Assembly (NCBI GenBank): GCA_900770895.1
Contig: CAAGMF010000150.1
Span: 1-12,158 of the forward strand
Origin: an uncultured Mitsuokella sp.
GTDB taxonomy: Bacteria; Bacillota; Negativicutes; Selenomonadales; Selenomonadaceae
Length of the DNA: 12,158 bases
Direction: 5' to 3'
How positions within the stretch are numbered: the first letter of the stretch is position 1; every line of letters begins with the position of its first letter. Under the pieces are notes generated by a model that ran no database searches, was not told the DNA's origin, and was given only the letters and a program-made list of their open reading frames with translations. The translations under genes and the position numbers were made by a program. Shown here in pieces: positions 6,933-12,158 of this stretch.

Positions 6933-6972
6933 CTCCGGGAAAGGGCTGGAAGTTCTCCAGCCTGCCCGGGAG
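6933..6972 (+). other. Intercistronic two-tier hairpin without T tract
   Basis: CTCCGGG (6933-6939) pairs with CCCGGGAG (6965-6972) around an inner perfect stem GGCTGGA (6944-6950)/TCCAGCC (6956-6962) with a 5-base loop. No T run follows, so it is unlikely to be a complete intrinsic terminator. A second small stem, CTGCC/GGCAG, lies at about 6987-6999 before the GH105 ribosome binding site. It may protect the symporter mRNA 3' end or set the expression ratio between symporter and GH105. Confidence 0.5.
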
Positions 6973-7017
6973 TCAGGATATTTTATCTGCCGCAGGCAGA
7001 GATAGGGGATAATCTTA

Positions 7018-8124
7018 ATGAAGAGATACTCGCAATGGATGGCTGATTCGGTCATAGCCCGCCATACGGATCTGACAAGCTACTGGGCTTACGAATTCGG
7101 CCTGACACTCGATGGTATTGCCGAGGTCTGGCGTGAGACTGGCGAAGAGAAATACTTCGACTTCATCAAGTCCTGCACCGATACGTTCGTACATGATGAT
7201 GGCTCCATCCGGGGCTACCGCGTCGACGAGTATAATATTGATCATCTGAATAACGGCAAGATACTCCTTACCGTATATCAGGCCACACATGAAGAGAAAT
7301 ACAAGCTGGCTTTGCAGCTGCTGCGCAGCCAGATCGAGAATCATCCGCGTACAAAGGAAGGCGTATTCTGGCACAAGGAAATCTATCCGGAGCAGATATG
7401 GCTCGACGGGCTCTACATGGGCGCGACGTTCTACGCGAAATACGTCCACGAGTTCACTCAGGATCCAGTCGAGTATGATGATATCGCGCGCCAGTTCATC
7501 ATCGCACGCCGTCATACGCTCGATCCGAAGACCGGCCTCCTGTATCATGCCTATGATGATGCCCGCAAGCAGCCTTGGGCGAACCCGGTGACCGGACTCT
7601 CGAAGCATTTCTGGAGCCGCTCGATGGGCTGGTACTGCATGGCCCTCGTCGATACGCTCGAGGTGCTGCCGGAGGACAACCAGTATCGCGATCAGATCAT
7701 CAAGATACTGAATGAGACGATGGAGGCACTCATCAAAGTCGCCAGCAAGGATTCGCATGTCTGGTATCAGGTGCTCGACTGCGGCGACCGTAAGGGCAAC
7801 TATGTCGAGGCATCGGGCTCCTGCATGATCGCCTACACGCTGTTCAAGGGCGTGCGGCTGGGATTCCTGCCGGAGAGCATGCGCGATTTCGCCAAACTCA
7901 GCTATCAGGGCTTGCTCGATGAATTCATCACCGAGACGCCGATGAATACGATATGCTTGAACAAGATCTGCTATGTGGCCGGACTCGGCGGCAAGCCGAC
8001 CAAGGCCTATGGCGAGCGCGATGGCTCCTTCGCTTACTACATGAGCGAGCCGATCGTGACGAACGAGCCGAAAGGGCTCGGACCATTCATACTGGCAGCT
8101 GCTGAATACGAGAAGCTGGTGTGA
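7018..8124 (+). CDS. Glycoside hydrolase family 105 unsaturated (rhamno)galacturonyl hydrolase, YteR/YesR type
   Basis: The 368-residue protein has the alpha6/alpha6-barrel signatures of GH105: FWHKEIYPEQIWLDGLYM (113-134 region, with the probable catalytic Asp130), IDHLNNGK (Asp75, the second acid), and HAYDD followed by WANPVTG and FWSRSMGWYCMALVD. Family enzymes hydrate the double bond of a terminal 4,5-unsaturated galacturonate made by pectate or rhamnogalacturonan lyases, which releases the sugar. There is no signal peptide, consistent with action on imported lyase products. The ribosome binding site AGGGG (7004-7008) is 9 bases before the ATG. It is the last gene of the cassette. Whether the substrate is oligogalacturonate or rhamnogalacturonan disaccharide cannot be told here. 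Confidence 0.92.
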   Translation: MKRYSQWMADSVIARHTDLTSYWAYEFGLTLDGIAEVWRETGEEKYFDFIKSCTDTFVHDDGSIRGYRVDEYNIDHLNNGKILLTVYQATHEEKYKLALQLLRSQIENHPRTKEGVFWHKEIYPEQIWLDGLYMGATFYAKYVHEFTQDPVEYDDIARQFIIARRHTLDPKTGLLYHAYDDARKQPWANPVTGLSKHFWSRSMGWYCMALVDTLEVLPEDNQYRDQIIKILNETMEALIKVASKDSHVWYQVLDCGDRKGNYVEASGSCMIAYTLFKGVRLGFLPESMRDFAKLSYQGLLDEFITETPMNTICLNKICYVAGLGGKPTKAYGERDGSFAYYMSEPIVTNEPKGLGPFILAAAEYEKLV

Positions 8125-8168
8125 TGCTTATTACGGGAATACTTGAGTGGTGAAAACTTCATCCTCAG

Positions 8169-8230
8169 TTTCCAATATATTTTCCCTACCCCCTAAATTT
8201 TCTTTTCTCTTTTCAATTTCCATTCCCCTT
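8169..8230 (+). other. G-free pyrimidine-rich tract downstream of GH105
   Basis: The + strand has no G for 62 bases and in its last 50 bases only seven purines, all A. It lies after a weak bulged hairpin (GGTGAA 8149-8154/TTCATC 8158-8163) and before the terminator at 8251-8292. In RNA it would be unstructured and C/U-rich, which is what Rho utilisation sites look like. Apart from this, the terminator hairpins and the carD promoters, I see no gene in the 334-base gap at 8125-8458. Confidence 0.4.
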
Positions 8231-8292
8231 GGCAGCTGATGCTGCCGATACCCGCTGCGAGATCGTGGATAGCCTCGCAGCGGGATTTTTTT
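8231..8292 (+). terminator. Double hairpin with strong intrinsic terminator
   Basis: A first hairpin GGCAGC-TGAT-GCTGCC (8231-8246) precedes the main stem. CCCGCTGCGA (8251-8260) pairs perfectly with TCGCAGCGGG (8275-8284) around a 14-base loop, followed by A and seven T (8286-8292). It closes the pectin cassette and insulates carD. Confidence 0.88.
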
Positions 8293-8350
8293 GCCTTTTT
8301 GTCCGGGTCAGGGAATCTGATATCGTTTACGAAAAAAATGATATTTGAGG

Positions 8351-8379
8351 TTGACGTATATAGTCGTATGTGCTATAAT
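8351..8379 (+). promoter_or_regulatory. carD promoter P1 with extended -10
   Basis: TTGACG (8351-8356) and TATAAT (8374-8379) are 17 bases apart, with TG at 8371-8372 one base before the -10. An A-rich run (8332-8338) upstream could act as an UP element. Transcription would start near 8386. Confidence 0.8.
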
Positions 8380-8390
8380 ACATATTTTTA

Positions 8391-8418
8391 TTTACATTTT
8401 TCTATTTTATGATATAAT
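8391..8418 (+). promoter_or_regulatory. carD promoter P2 with extended -10
   Basis: TTTACA (8391-8396) and TATAAT (8413-8418) are 16 bases apart, again with an extended TGA before the -10 (8410-8412). The start would be near 8425, leaving a leader of about 34 bases. It lies immediately downstream of P1. Confidence 0.65.
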
Positions 8419-8458
8419 GGATATATGAAGTTGATTTCTTGATCAAGGGGGTGTGTAC

Positions 8459-8953
8459 TTGTTGCATATAGGTGACAGGGTCGTCTATCCGATGCATGGT
8501 GCAGGCGAGATAGCAGCCATTGAGAAATGTGATGTACAGGGTGAGGAAAGGTCGTACTATGTCCTGCGTATGCCCATGGGCAATATGAAGGTCATGATAC
8601 CGACGGACAACGCAGAGAATATCGGCCTGCGGGATGTGATTCCGGAGGCGAAAGTACAGGAAGTCCGCGATGTGCTCGAGGATAAGCCGGAACGGGCTGC
8701 TGGCAGCTGGAACAAGCGGTTCCATGCCAACCTGGACCGTATGAAGTCCGGTGATATCTGCGATGTGGCGGCTGTGCTGCGCAACCTGACCATCCAGGAC
8801 CGCAAACGCAAGATTTCCTCGGGAGAGCGGCGTCTGGCTGATCTGGCCAGACAGATCGTCGTAAGTGAACTCGTATATGCCGTAGGCAAGCCAGCCGATG
8901 AAGTCGAGATGTGGATGAACGACATATTGATGCACAATGGCAAGAAGCATTGA
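8459..8953 (+). CDS. CarD-family RNA polymerase-binding transcription regulator
   Basis: The 164-residue product opens LLHIGDRVVYPMHGAGEI and continues YYVLRMPMGNMKVMIPTDNAE. This is the CarD/CdnL/TRCF RNA polymerase-interacting domain (about residues 1-62), which binds the beta subunit. The rest is the basic helical domain (about 65-164) that contacts the upstream edge of the transcription bubble. Family members tune open-complex stability, often at rRNA promoters. The AAGGGGG ribosome binding site (8445-8451) lies 7 bases before TTG 8459, which gives M-L-H-I-G-D as in Firmicutes homologues. The in-frame GTG at 8453 is too close to it and TTG 8462 is an alternative. Two promoters precede the gene and a terminator follows it, so it is mostly monocistronic. 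Firmicutes often carry such a gene next to yacL and ispD, as here. Confidence 0.9.
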   Translation: MLHIGDRVVYPMHGAGEIAAIEKCDVQGEERSYYVLRMPMGNMKVMIPTDNAENIGLRDVIPEAKVQEVRDVLEDKPERAAGSWNKRFHANLDRMKSGDICDVAAVLRNLTIQDRKRKISSGERRLADLARQIVVSELVYAVGKPADEVEMWMNDILMHNGKKH

Positions 8954-8968
8954 ACGATGTGTGTTTTA

Positions 8969-8996
8969 TTGACAACACCAGACAGAATATTATAAA
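8969..8996 (+). promoter_or_regulatory. Promoter of yacL-ispD-ispF overlapping the carD terminator
   Basis: TTGACA (8969-8974, full consensus) and TATAAA (8991-8996) are 16 bases apart. The -10 lies in the loop of the terminator hairpin (8977-9012), so transcription would start in or near its 3' arm (about 9003). The new transcript cannot form the full hairpin and would escape it. Confidence 0.65.
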
Positions 8997-9017
8997 ATAT
9001 ATCCTGTCTGGTTTTTT
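8977..9017 (+). terminator. carD intrinsic terminator
   Basis: ACCAGACAG (8977-8985) pairs perfectly with CTGTCTGGT (9004-9012), with ATAT/ATAT pairing possible in the A/T-rich loop. A T run (9012-9017) and further T-rich sequence follow. Confidence 0.85.
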
Positions 9018-9055
9018 ATTTTATTCCGATTTATCCAGACGAGAGGGGGGAGAAA

Positions 9056-10216
9056 ATGATACTAGATAAGGTTCTTCGTTTCTTCATCATCCTGTTCATG
9101 GGCATCGCTGGTGGGGCACTGCTGAGTCTGGCCAGCCCGGTGCTGACGCAGATCGGCTCTGAGGTCCTGAATCAGGATATGGGACTGTTCAAGATCACGC
9201 TGGCGGGGCTGCTCTGCATACTGCTCGGTGCTCTGCTGGGTGGTGTCGTGGGCTGGCTTATTTCGTCATTCCTGATAGGGAAGCTGCATCTTTTCACGCA
9301 TTGGGTCGAGGAACAGCTGAATAAGACGCCGATCCATGATGTGATCGCCGGGGTCATCGGCCTCGCAATCGGACTTATAATCGCTAATTTATTGGGCAGC
9401 TCTTTTTCAAAGATACCTATCGTGGGGGACTACATCCCTGTGATATTCAGCCTCGTGCTGGGCTACCTGGGCATCATCATCACGATCCGCAAGCGCAAGG
9501 AGATCACGGGGGTATTCGATTTCCTGCCACGGCTCACGCATGAGCTCGTCAAGAACAAGGACGCCCGCAACAATGCCGACAAGGAGCCTCTGCCCGGCGC
9601 GGCTGCCAAACCGGCGGCCCCAGGCTACAAGATCCTCGATACGAGCGTCATCATCGATGGGCGCATTGCCGATCTGTGTGACACTGGTTTCATCGAGGGG
9701 ACGCTCCTGATACCGGTTTTCGTGCTCGAGGAGCTGCAGCATATCGCTGACTCCTCGGACTCGCTGAAGCGCACGCGCGGGCGGCGCGGTCTCGATATCC
9801 TGCAGCGCATACGGACGGAATCGCGTCGCGTGAAGGTAGAGGTCACGAGCCGTGACTACGACGATATCAGCGAGGTCGATTCGAAGCTCGTGCGCCTGGC
9901 GCAGGAGACGGGCGGCAAGATCCTGACGAATGATTTCAACCTGAACAAGGTCGCGAAGCTGCGCGGCGTGGAGGTCCTGAATATCAACGATCTCTCGAAT
10001 GCCGTGAAGCCGGTCGTCATACCGGGCGAGTCGATGCGTGTCAGCGTCGTGAAGTCGGGGAAGGAGCCGGGACAGGGCGTTGCCTATCTCGATGATGGCA
10101 CGATGATCGTCATCGAGGATGGCCATGGCCATATCGGGGAAACGCTTGATGTGGAGGTCACGTCGGCCCTGCAGACTTCGGCAGGTCGCATGATATTCGC
10201 CAAAATGAAAAAGTAA
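9056..10216 (+). CDS. yacL: YacL-type membrane PIN-TRAM protein
   Basis: The 386-residue protein has four hydrophobic helices (about 7-28, 45-72, 96-116 and 124-145), a short basic Ala/Pro linker, then a PIN nuclease-like domain. The PIN acidic residues are visible: Asp195 in ILDTSVIIDGR, Glu226 in VLEELQ, Asp275 in DSKLVRLAQ and Asp293 in TNDFN. The C-terminal part from about 325 (VSVVKSGKEPGQGVAYLDDG) is a TRAM-type RNA-binding domain. The family is widespread in Firmicutes; its physiological RNA target is not established to my knowledge. It should sit in the membrane with PIN and TRAM in the cytoplasm. The start is preceded by a G-rich AGAGGGGGG site. It is read from a promoter inside the carD terminator and leads into ispD. 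Confidence 0.9.
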   Translation: MILDKVLRFFIILFMGIAGGALLSLASPVLTQIGSEVLNQDMGLFKITLAGLLCILLGALLGGVVGWLISSFLIGKLHLFTHWVEEQLNKTPIHDVIAGVIGLAIGLIIANLLGSSFSKIPIVGDYIPVIFSLVLGYLGIIITIRKRKEITGVFDFLPRLTHELVKNKDARNNADKEPLPGAAAKPAAPGYKILDTSVIIDGRIADLCDTGFIEGTLLIPVFVLEELQHIADSSDSLKRTRGRRGLDILQRIRTESRRVKVEVTSRDYDDISEVDSKLVRLAQETGGKILTNDFNLNKVAKLRGVEVLNINDLSNAVKPVVIPGESMRVSVVKSGKEPGQGVAYLDDGTMIVIEDGHGHIGETLDVEVTSALQTSAGRMIFAKMKK

Positions 10217-10239
10217 AGATTCGTCATTGAATGAGGGGG

Positions 10240-10265
10240 GAGCTGTCCATGGTTGCGGACGGCTC
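10240..10265 (+). other. Intercistronic hairpin between yacL and ispD
   Basis: GAGCTGTCC (10240-10248) pairs with GGACGGCTC (10257-10265) over 9 bases with one G-U and an 8-base loop. Only TTCTT follows, so it would be a weak terminator or attenuator, or a processing or stability element. The ispD ribosome binding site lies 15 bases downstream. Confidence 0.45.
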
Positions 10266-10291
10266 TTCTTGCATAGAAGCGGAGGAGAAAT

Positions 10292-11077
10292 ATGGTATCA
10301 GCAATCTTCCCGGCGGCCGGACAGGGGAAACGCATGCATCTCGGGCTGAACAAGGCGTTCCTCGAGCTGGCTGGCCAGCCGATGCTCGTGCGGACGCTGA
10401 AGCGGTTCTCGGAGGTGGAGGAGGTTGGTGAGCTCATCGTCGTGGTCGGAGCTGATGAAATCATCGATACGCGGCGACTGCTGGCCAGCACGTCCGGGCT
10501 GAAGCCATACAAGGTCGTCGAGGGCGGCAGCGAGCGACAGTATTCCGTCTATAACGGGCTGCAGTGCGTGGCCGAGGCGGCCGATATCGTGCTCGTGCAT
10601 GATGCCGCGCGGCCGTTCGTATCGGCGCAGACGATCAAGGATGTCATCGCCATGGCGCGGAGCTGTGGCGGAGCGGTGGCAGCGGTGCCGGCGAAGAGCA
10701 CGATCAAGATCGTCGGGGCAGACGGGCGCGTCGAGTCGACGCCGGACCGCAGGAAGCTCTGGGAGATACAGACGCCGCAGGGATTCCGCCGCGATGTGCT
10801 CGTCCGTGCCAATGAGCGCGCGGCAGCTGACGGTTTCCTCGGGACGGATGATGCGAGCATCGTCGAGCATGACGGCGGCGAGGTCCGGGTCGTGCAGAGC
10901 GACTACAGCAATATCAAGGTCACGACGCCGGAGGATATCATCGTGGCGGAGGCTTTCCTGCGTCAGCAGCAGCCCCTGTCCGATATGGTACATCAGGCGG
11001 CAGAGAGGACGCGGGCCGGGCTGACGGAGGCCTGGCAGAAGCTGAAGGATAGTACGCGACAGGAGGGACAGAAATGA
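10292..11077 (+). CDS. ispD: 2-C-methyl-D-erythritol 4-phosphate cytidylyltransferase
   Basis: IspD joins CTP and methylerythritol phosphate to make CDP-ME in the MEP isoprenoid pathway. The nucleotide-binding start PAAGQGKRM (7-15) with Arg14 and Lys21, the segment GGSERQYSVYNGLQ, LVHDAARPF (Asp104, Arg107), the segment RRKLWEIQTPQGF, and NIKVTTPED (Lys209) are all present, so the active site looks complete. The protein is 261 residues, about 25-30 longer than E. coli or B. subtilis IspD. The extra part is a polar, helical-looking C-terminal tail from about residue 226. GGAGGAG (10281-10287) supports the start. The stop overlaps the ispF ATG by 4 bases, so the two consecutive-pathway genes are translationally coupled. 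Confidence 0.96.
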   Translation: MVSAIFPAAGQGKRMHLGLNKAFLELAGQPMLVRTLKRFSEVEEVGELIVVVGADEIIDTRRLLASTSGLKPYKVVEGGSERQYSVYNGLQCVAEAADIVLVHDAARPFVSAQTIKDVIAMARSCGGAVAAVPAKSTIKIVGADGRVESTPDRRKLWEIQTPQGFRRDVLVRANERAAADGFLGTDDASIVEHDGGEVRVVQSDYSNIKVTTPEDIIVAEAFLRQQQPLSDMVHQAAERTRAGLTEAWQKLKDSTRQEGQK

Positions 11078-11550
11078 CCAGATTCGGTATGGGATATGAT
11101 GTGCACAGATTAGTCGTGGGGCGCCGGCTCATCATCGGCGGCGTAGAGATCCCGCATGAGAAGGGGCTGCTCGGACATTCGGATGCTGATGTGCTGCTGC
11201 ACGCGATTGCAGATGCATTGCTCGGCGCGGCAGCGCTGGGGGATATCGGGCAGCATTTCCCGGATACGGACCCGGCCTACGAGGGAGCTGACAGCATGAA
11301 GCTCCTGGCAGAGGTCGGGCGGCTCATCGGGGAGAAGGGCTACCGCGTCGGCAATATCGATGCGACGATCGTCGCCCAGCGGCCGAAGATGGCCGGCCAT
11401 ATCGCGCAGATGCGCGAGAACATAGCAGGCGTCCTCGGCATAGAGCTCGATCAGGTGAATGTGAAAGCGACGACGGAGGAAAAGCTCGGCTTCACTGGCA
11501 CCGAGGAGGGTATTTCGTCATATGCAGTGGCTGGTCTGGAGACGGTCTGA
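11074..11550 (+). CDS. ispF: 2-C-methyl-D-erythritol 2,4-cyclodiphosphate synthase
   Basis: IspF cyclises CDP-ME 2-phosphate to methylerythritol cyclodiphosphate with release of CMP, two steps after IspD in the MEP pathway. The 158-residue length is normal. The metal ligands Asp9 and His11 in GYDVHR, and His43 in HSDADVLLHAI, are visible. GDIGQHFPDTDP, RPKM and NVKATTEEKLGFTGTEEGI are further family signatures. It forms trimers in the cytoplasm. AGGAGGG (about 11060-11066) lies upstream, and the start overlaps the ispD stop. A 136-base gap with a new promoter follows. Confidence 0.97.
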   Translation: MTRFGMGYDVHRLVVGRRLIIGGVEIPHEKGLLGHSDADVLLHAIADALLGAAALGDIGQHFPDTDPAYEGADSMKLLAEVGRLIGEKGYRVGNIDATIVAQRPKMAGHIAQMRENIAGVLGIELDQVNVKATTEEKLGFTGTEEGISSYAVAGLETV

Positions 11551-11603
11551 TGGGCCTATGGCGCAGATTACTTTCGCTGGCGGGAGATCCAGGGCTTCTA
11601 CAG

Positions 11604-11632
11604 TGGACATCGTGCGGGGAGTTTGCTACAAT
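11604..11632 (+). promoter_or_regulatory. cysE promoter with extended -10
   Basis: TGGACA (11604-11609) and TACAAT (11627-11632) are 17 bases apart, each matching 5/6 of the consensus, with TG at 11624-11625 as an extended -10. The start would be near 11639. No T-box or S-box element is evident in the short leader. A perfect palindrome AGTTGCAACT (11677-11686) sits between the ribosome binding site and the ATG. Confidence 0.65.
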
Positions 11633-11686
11633 AAAAGGATAAATCGTATTTAACTGGGCTCGGGCCTGCTTAGGAGAGTTGCAACT

Positions 11687-12158
11687 ATGAAGATGTTTTC
11701 CCGTCTGCGCCGCGACATACGAGTTGTTTTCGAGCGCGATCCGGCTGCGCGCAATGTCCTCGAGGTGCTGCTGTGTTATCCGGGACTTCACGCGATATGG
11801 CTGCATCGCATATCGCATGCGCTGTACAAGCGCGGCTGGGTGATACTGCCGCGGCTCATATCGGAGTTCGGGCGGTTCCTGACCGGCATCGAGATTCATC
11901 CCGGTGCCACGATCGGCGAGGGGCTGTTCATCGACCATGGCACCGGCATCGTCATCGGTGAGACGGCGGAGCTCGGACGGAATGTGACCCTTTATCAGGG
12001 CGTGACGCTGGGCGGCACGGGCAAGGACACCGGCAAGCGCCACCCCACCCTCGAGGACGACGTGGTCGTCGGCGCGGGCGCGAAGGTGCTGGGGCCCTTT
12101 ACCGTGGGGCGCGGCAGCAAGGTGGGCGCGGGCGCCATCGTGCTGAAAGAAGTGCCGC
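11687..12158 (+). CDS. cysE: Serine O-acetyltransferase, 3' end cut by window
   Basis: The frame is open from ATG 11687 to the window end (157 codons, no stop). CysE acetylates L-serine with acetyl-CoA, the first step of cysteine synthesis; O-acetylserine is then used by CysK. The product starts MKMFSRLRRDIRVVFERDPA, continues with YPGLHAIWLHRISHALY and then enters the left-handed beta-helix: IHPGATIGEG, IDHGTGIVIGETAE (catalytic-type Asp83 and His84), LYQGVTLGGTGK, KRHPTLED, and VVVGAGAKVLGPFTVG. This is the short bacterial SAT form, as in B. subtilis and other Firmicutes. AGGAG (11672-11676) is 10 bases from the first ATG; the ATG at codon 3 is too distant. Its place after ispF fits the Firmicutes yacL-ispD-ispF-gltX-cysE order with gltX missing. 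Confidence 0.93.
   Translation, partial: MKMFSRLRRDIRVVFERDPAARNVLEVLLCYPGLHAIWLHRISHALYKRGWVILPRLISEFGRFLTGIEIHPGATIGEGLFIDHGTGIVIGETAELGRNVTLYQGVTLGGTGKDTGKRHPTLEDDVVVGAGAKVLGPFTVGRGSKVGAGAIVLKEVP

Noticed and set aside
10231..10431. 66-codon + strand frame overlapping the ispD start
   Set aside because: Most of it lies in a second frame of ispD, it has no recognisable motif, and the G-rich site before its inner ATG (10249) is part of the intercistronic hairpin.
11633..11686. T-box or other riboswitch before cysE
   Set aside because: The leader is only about 50 bases and has no T-box sequence, specifier stem or terminator.
1..12158. CRISPR array, insertion sequence, prophage, tRNA or rRNA genes
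   Set aside because: I saw no regularly spaced repeats, transposase or integrase motifs, terminal inverted repeats or tRNA cloverleaf in the window.

Overview
The window looks like chromosome of a moderately high-GC anaerobic Bacillota, most likely a Negativicute (Selenomonas/Mitsuokella/Megamonas type). The grounds are the block carD - yacL (PIN-TRAM) - ispD - ispF - cysE, which resembles the Firmicutes yacL-ispD-ispF-(gltX)-cysE order without gltX, together with strong sigma-A type promoters, G-rich Shine-Dalgarno sites and GC-rich third codon positions. The genus is inference. All genes I support are on the + strand. The many long minus-strand frames are shadows of the GC-rich third positions.

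Layout. (1) 2-199: the C-terminus of a GntP-family permease. (2) 200-542: a long gap with a near-consensus promoter whose -10 lies inside a perfect inverted repeat, followed by a stretch of about 180 nt that ends at a strong intrinsic terminator. This could be a small RNA, an attenuated leader or a 19-codon hydrophobic peptide. (3) 543-3609: three overlapping genes, namely a divergent FtsZ paralogue with a long Pro/Ala linker, a TcdA-type E1-like enzyme, and a GpsA-like dehydrogenase in which the usual substrate-phosphate Arg is Asn. A terminator follows. (4) 3813-8124: a pectin-oligosaccharide cassette of cytoplasmic GH28, a GPH/MFS symporter and a cytoplasmic GH105 unsaturated uronyl hydrolase, closed by a G-free pyrimidine tract and a strong terminator. 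(5) 8351-8953: carD with two consecutive extended -10 promoters and a TTG start. (6) 8969-11550: yacL, ispD and ispF, read from a promoter embedded in the carD terminator. (7) 11604-12158: cysE with its own promoter, cut by the window edge.

How the genes work together. The GH28/GPH/GH105 set fits import of short pectin fragments, perhaps released by neighbouring microbes, and their cleavage inside the cell. None of the three has a secretion signal and there is no polysaccharide lyase in the window. IspD and IspF are two steps of the MEP isoprenoid pathway, and CysE starts cysteine synthesis. The FtsZ-like/TcdA/GpsA-like operon is the least conventional part: its genes are translationally coupled, but no known pathway joins them.
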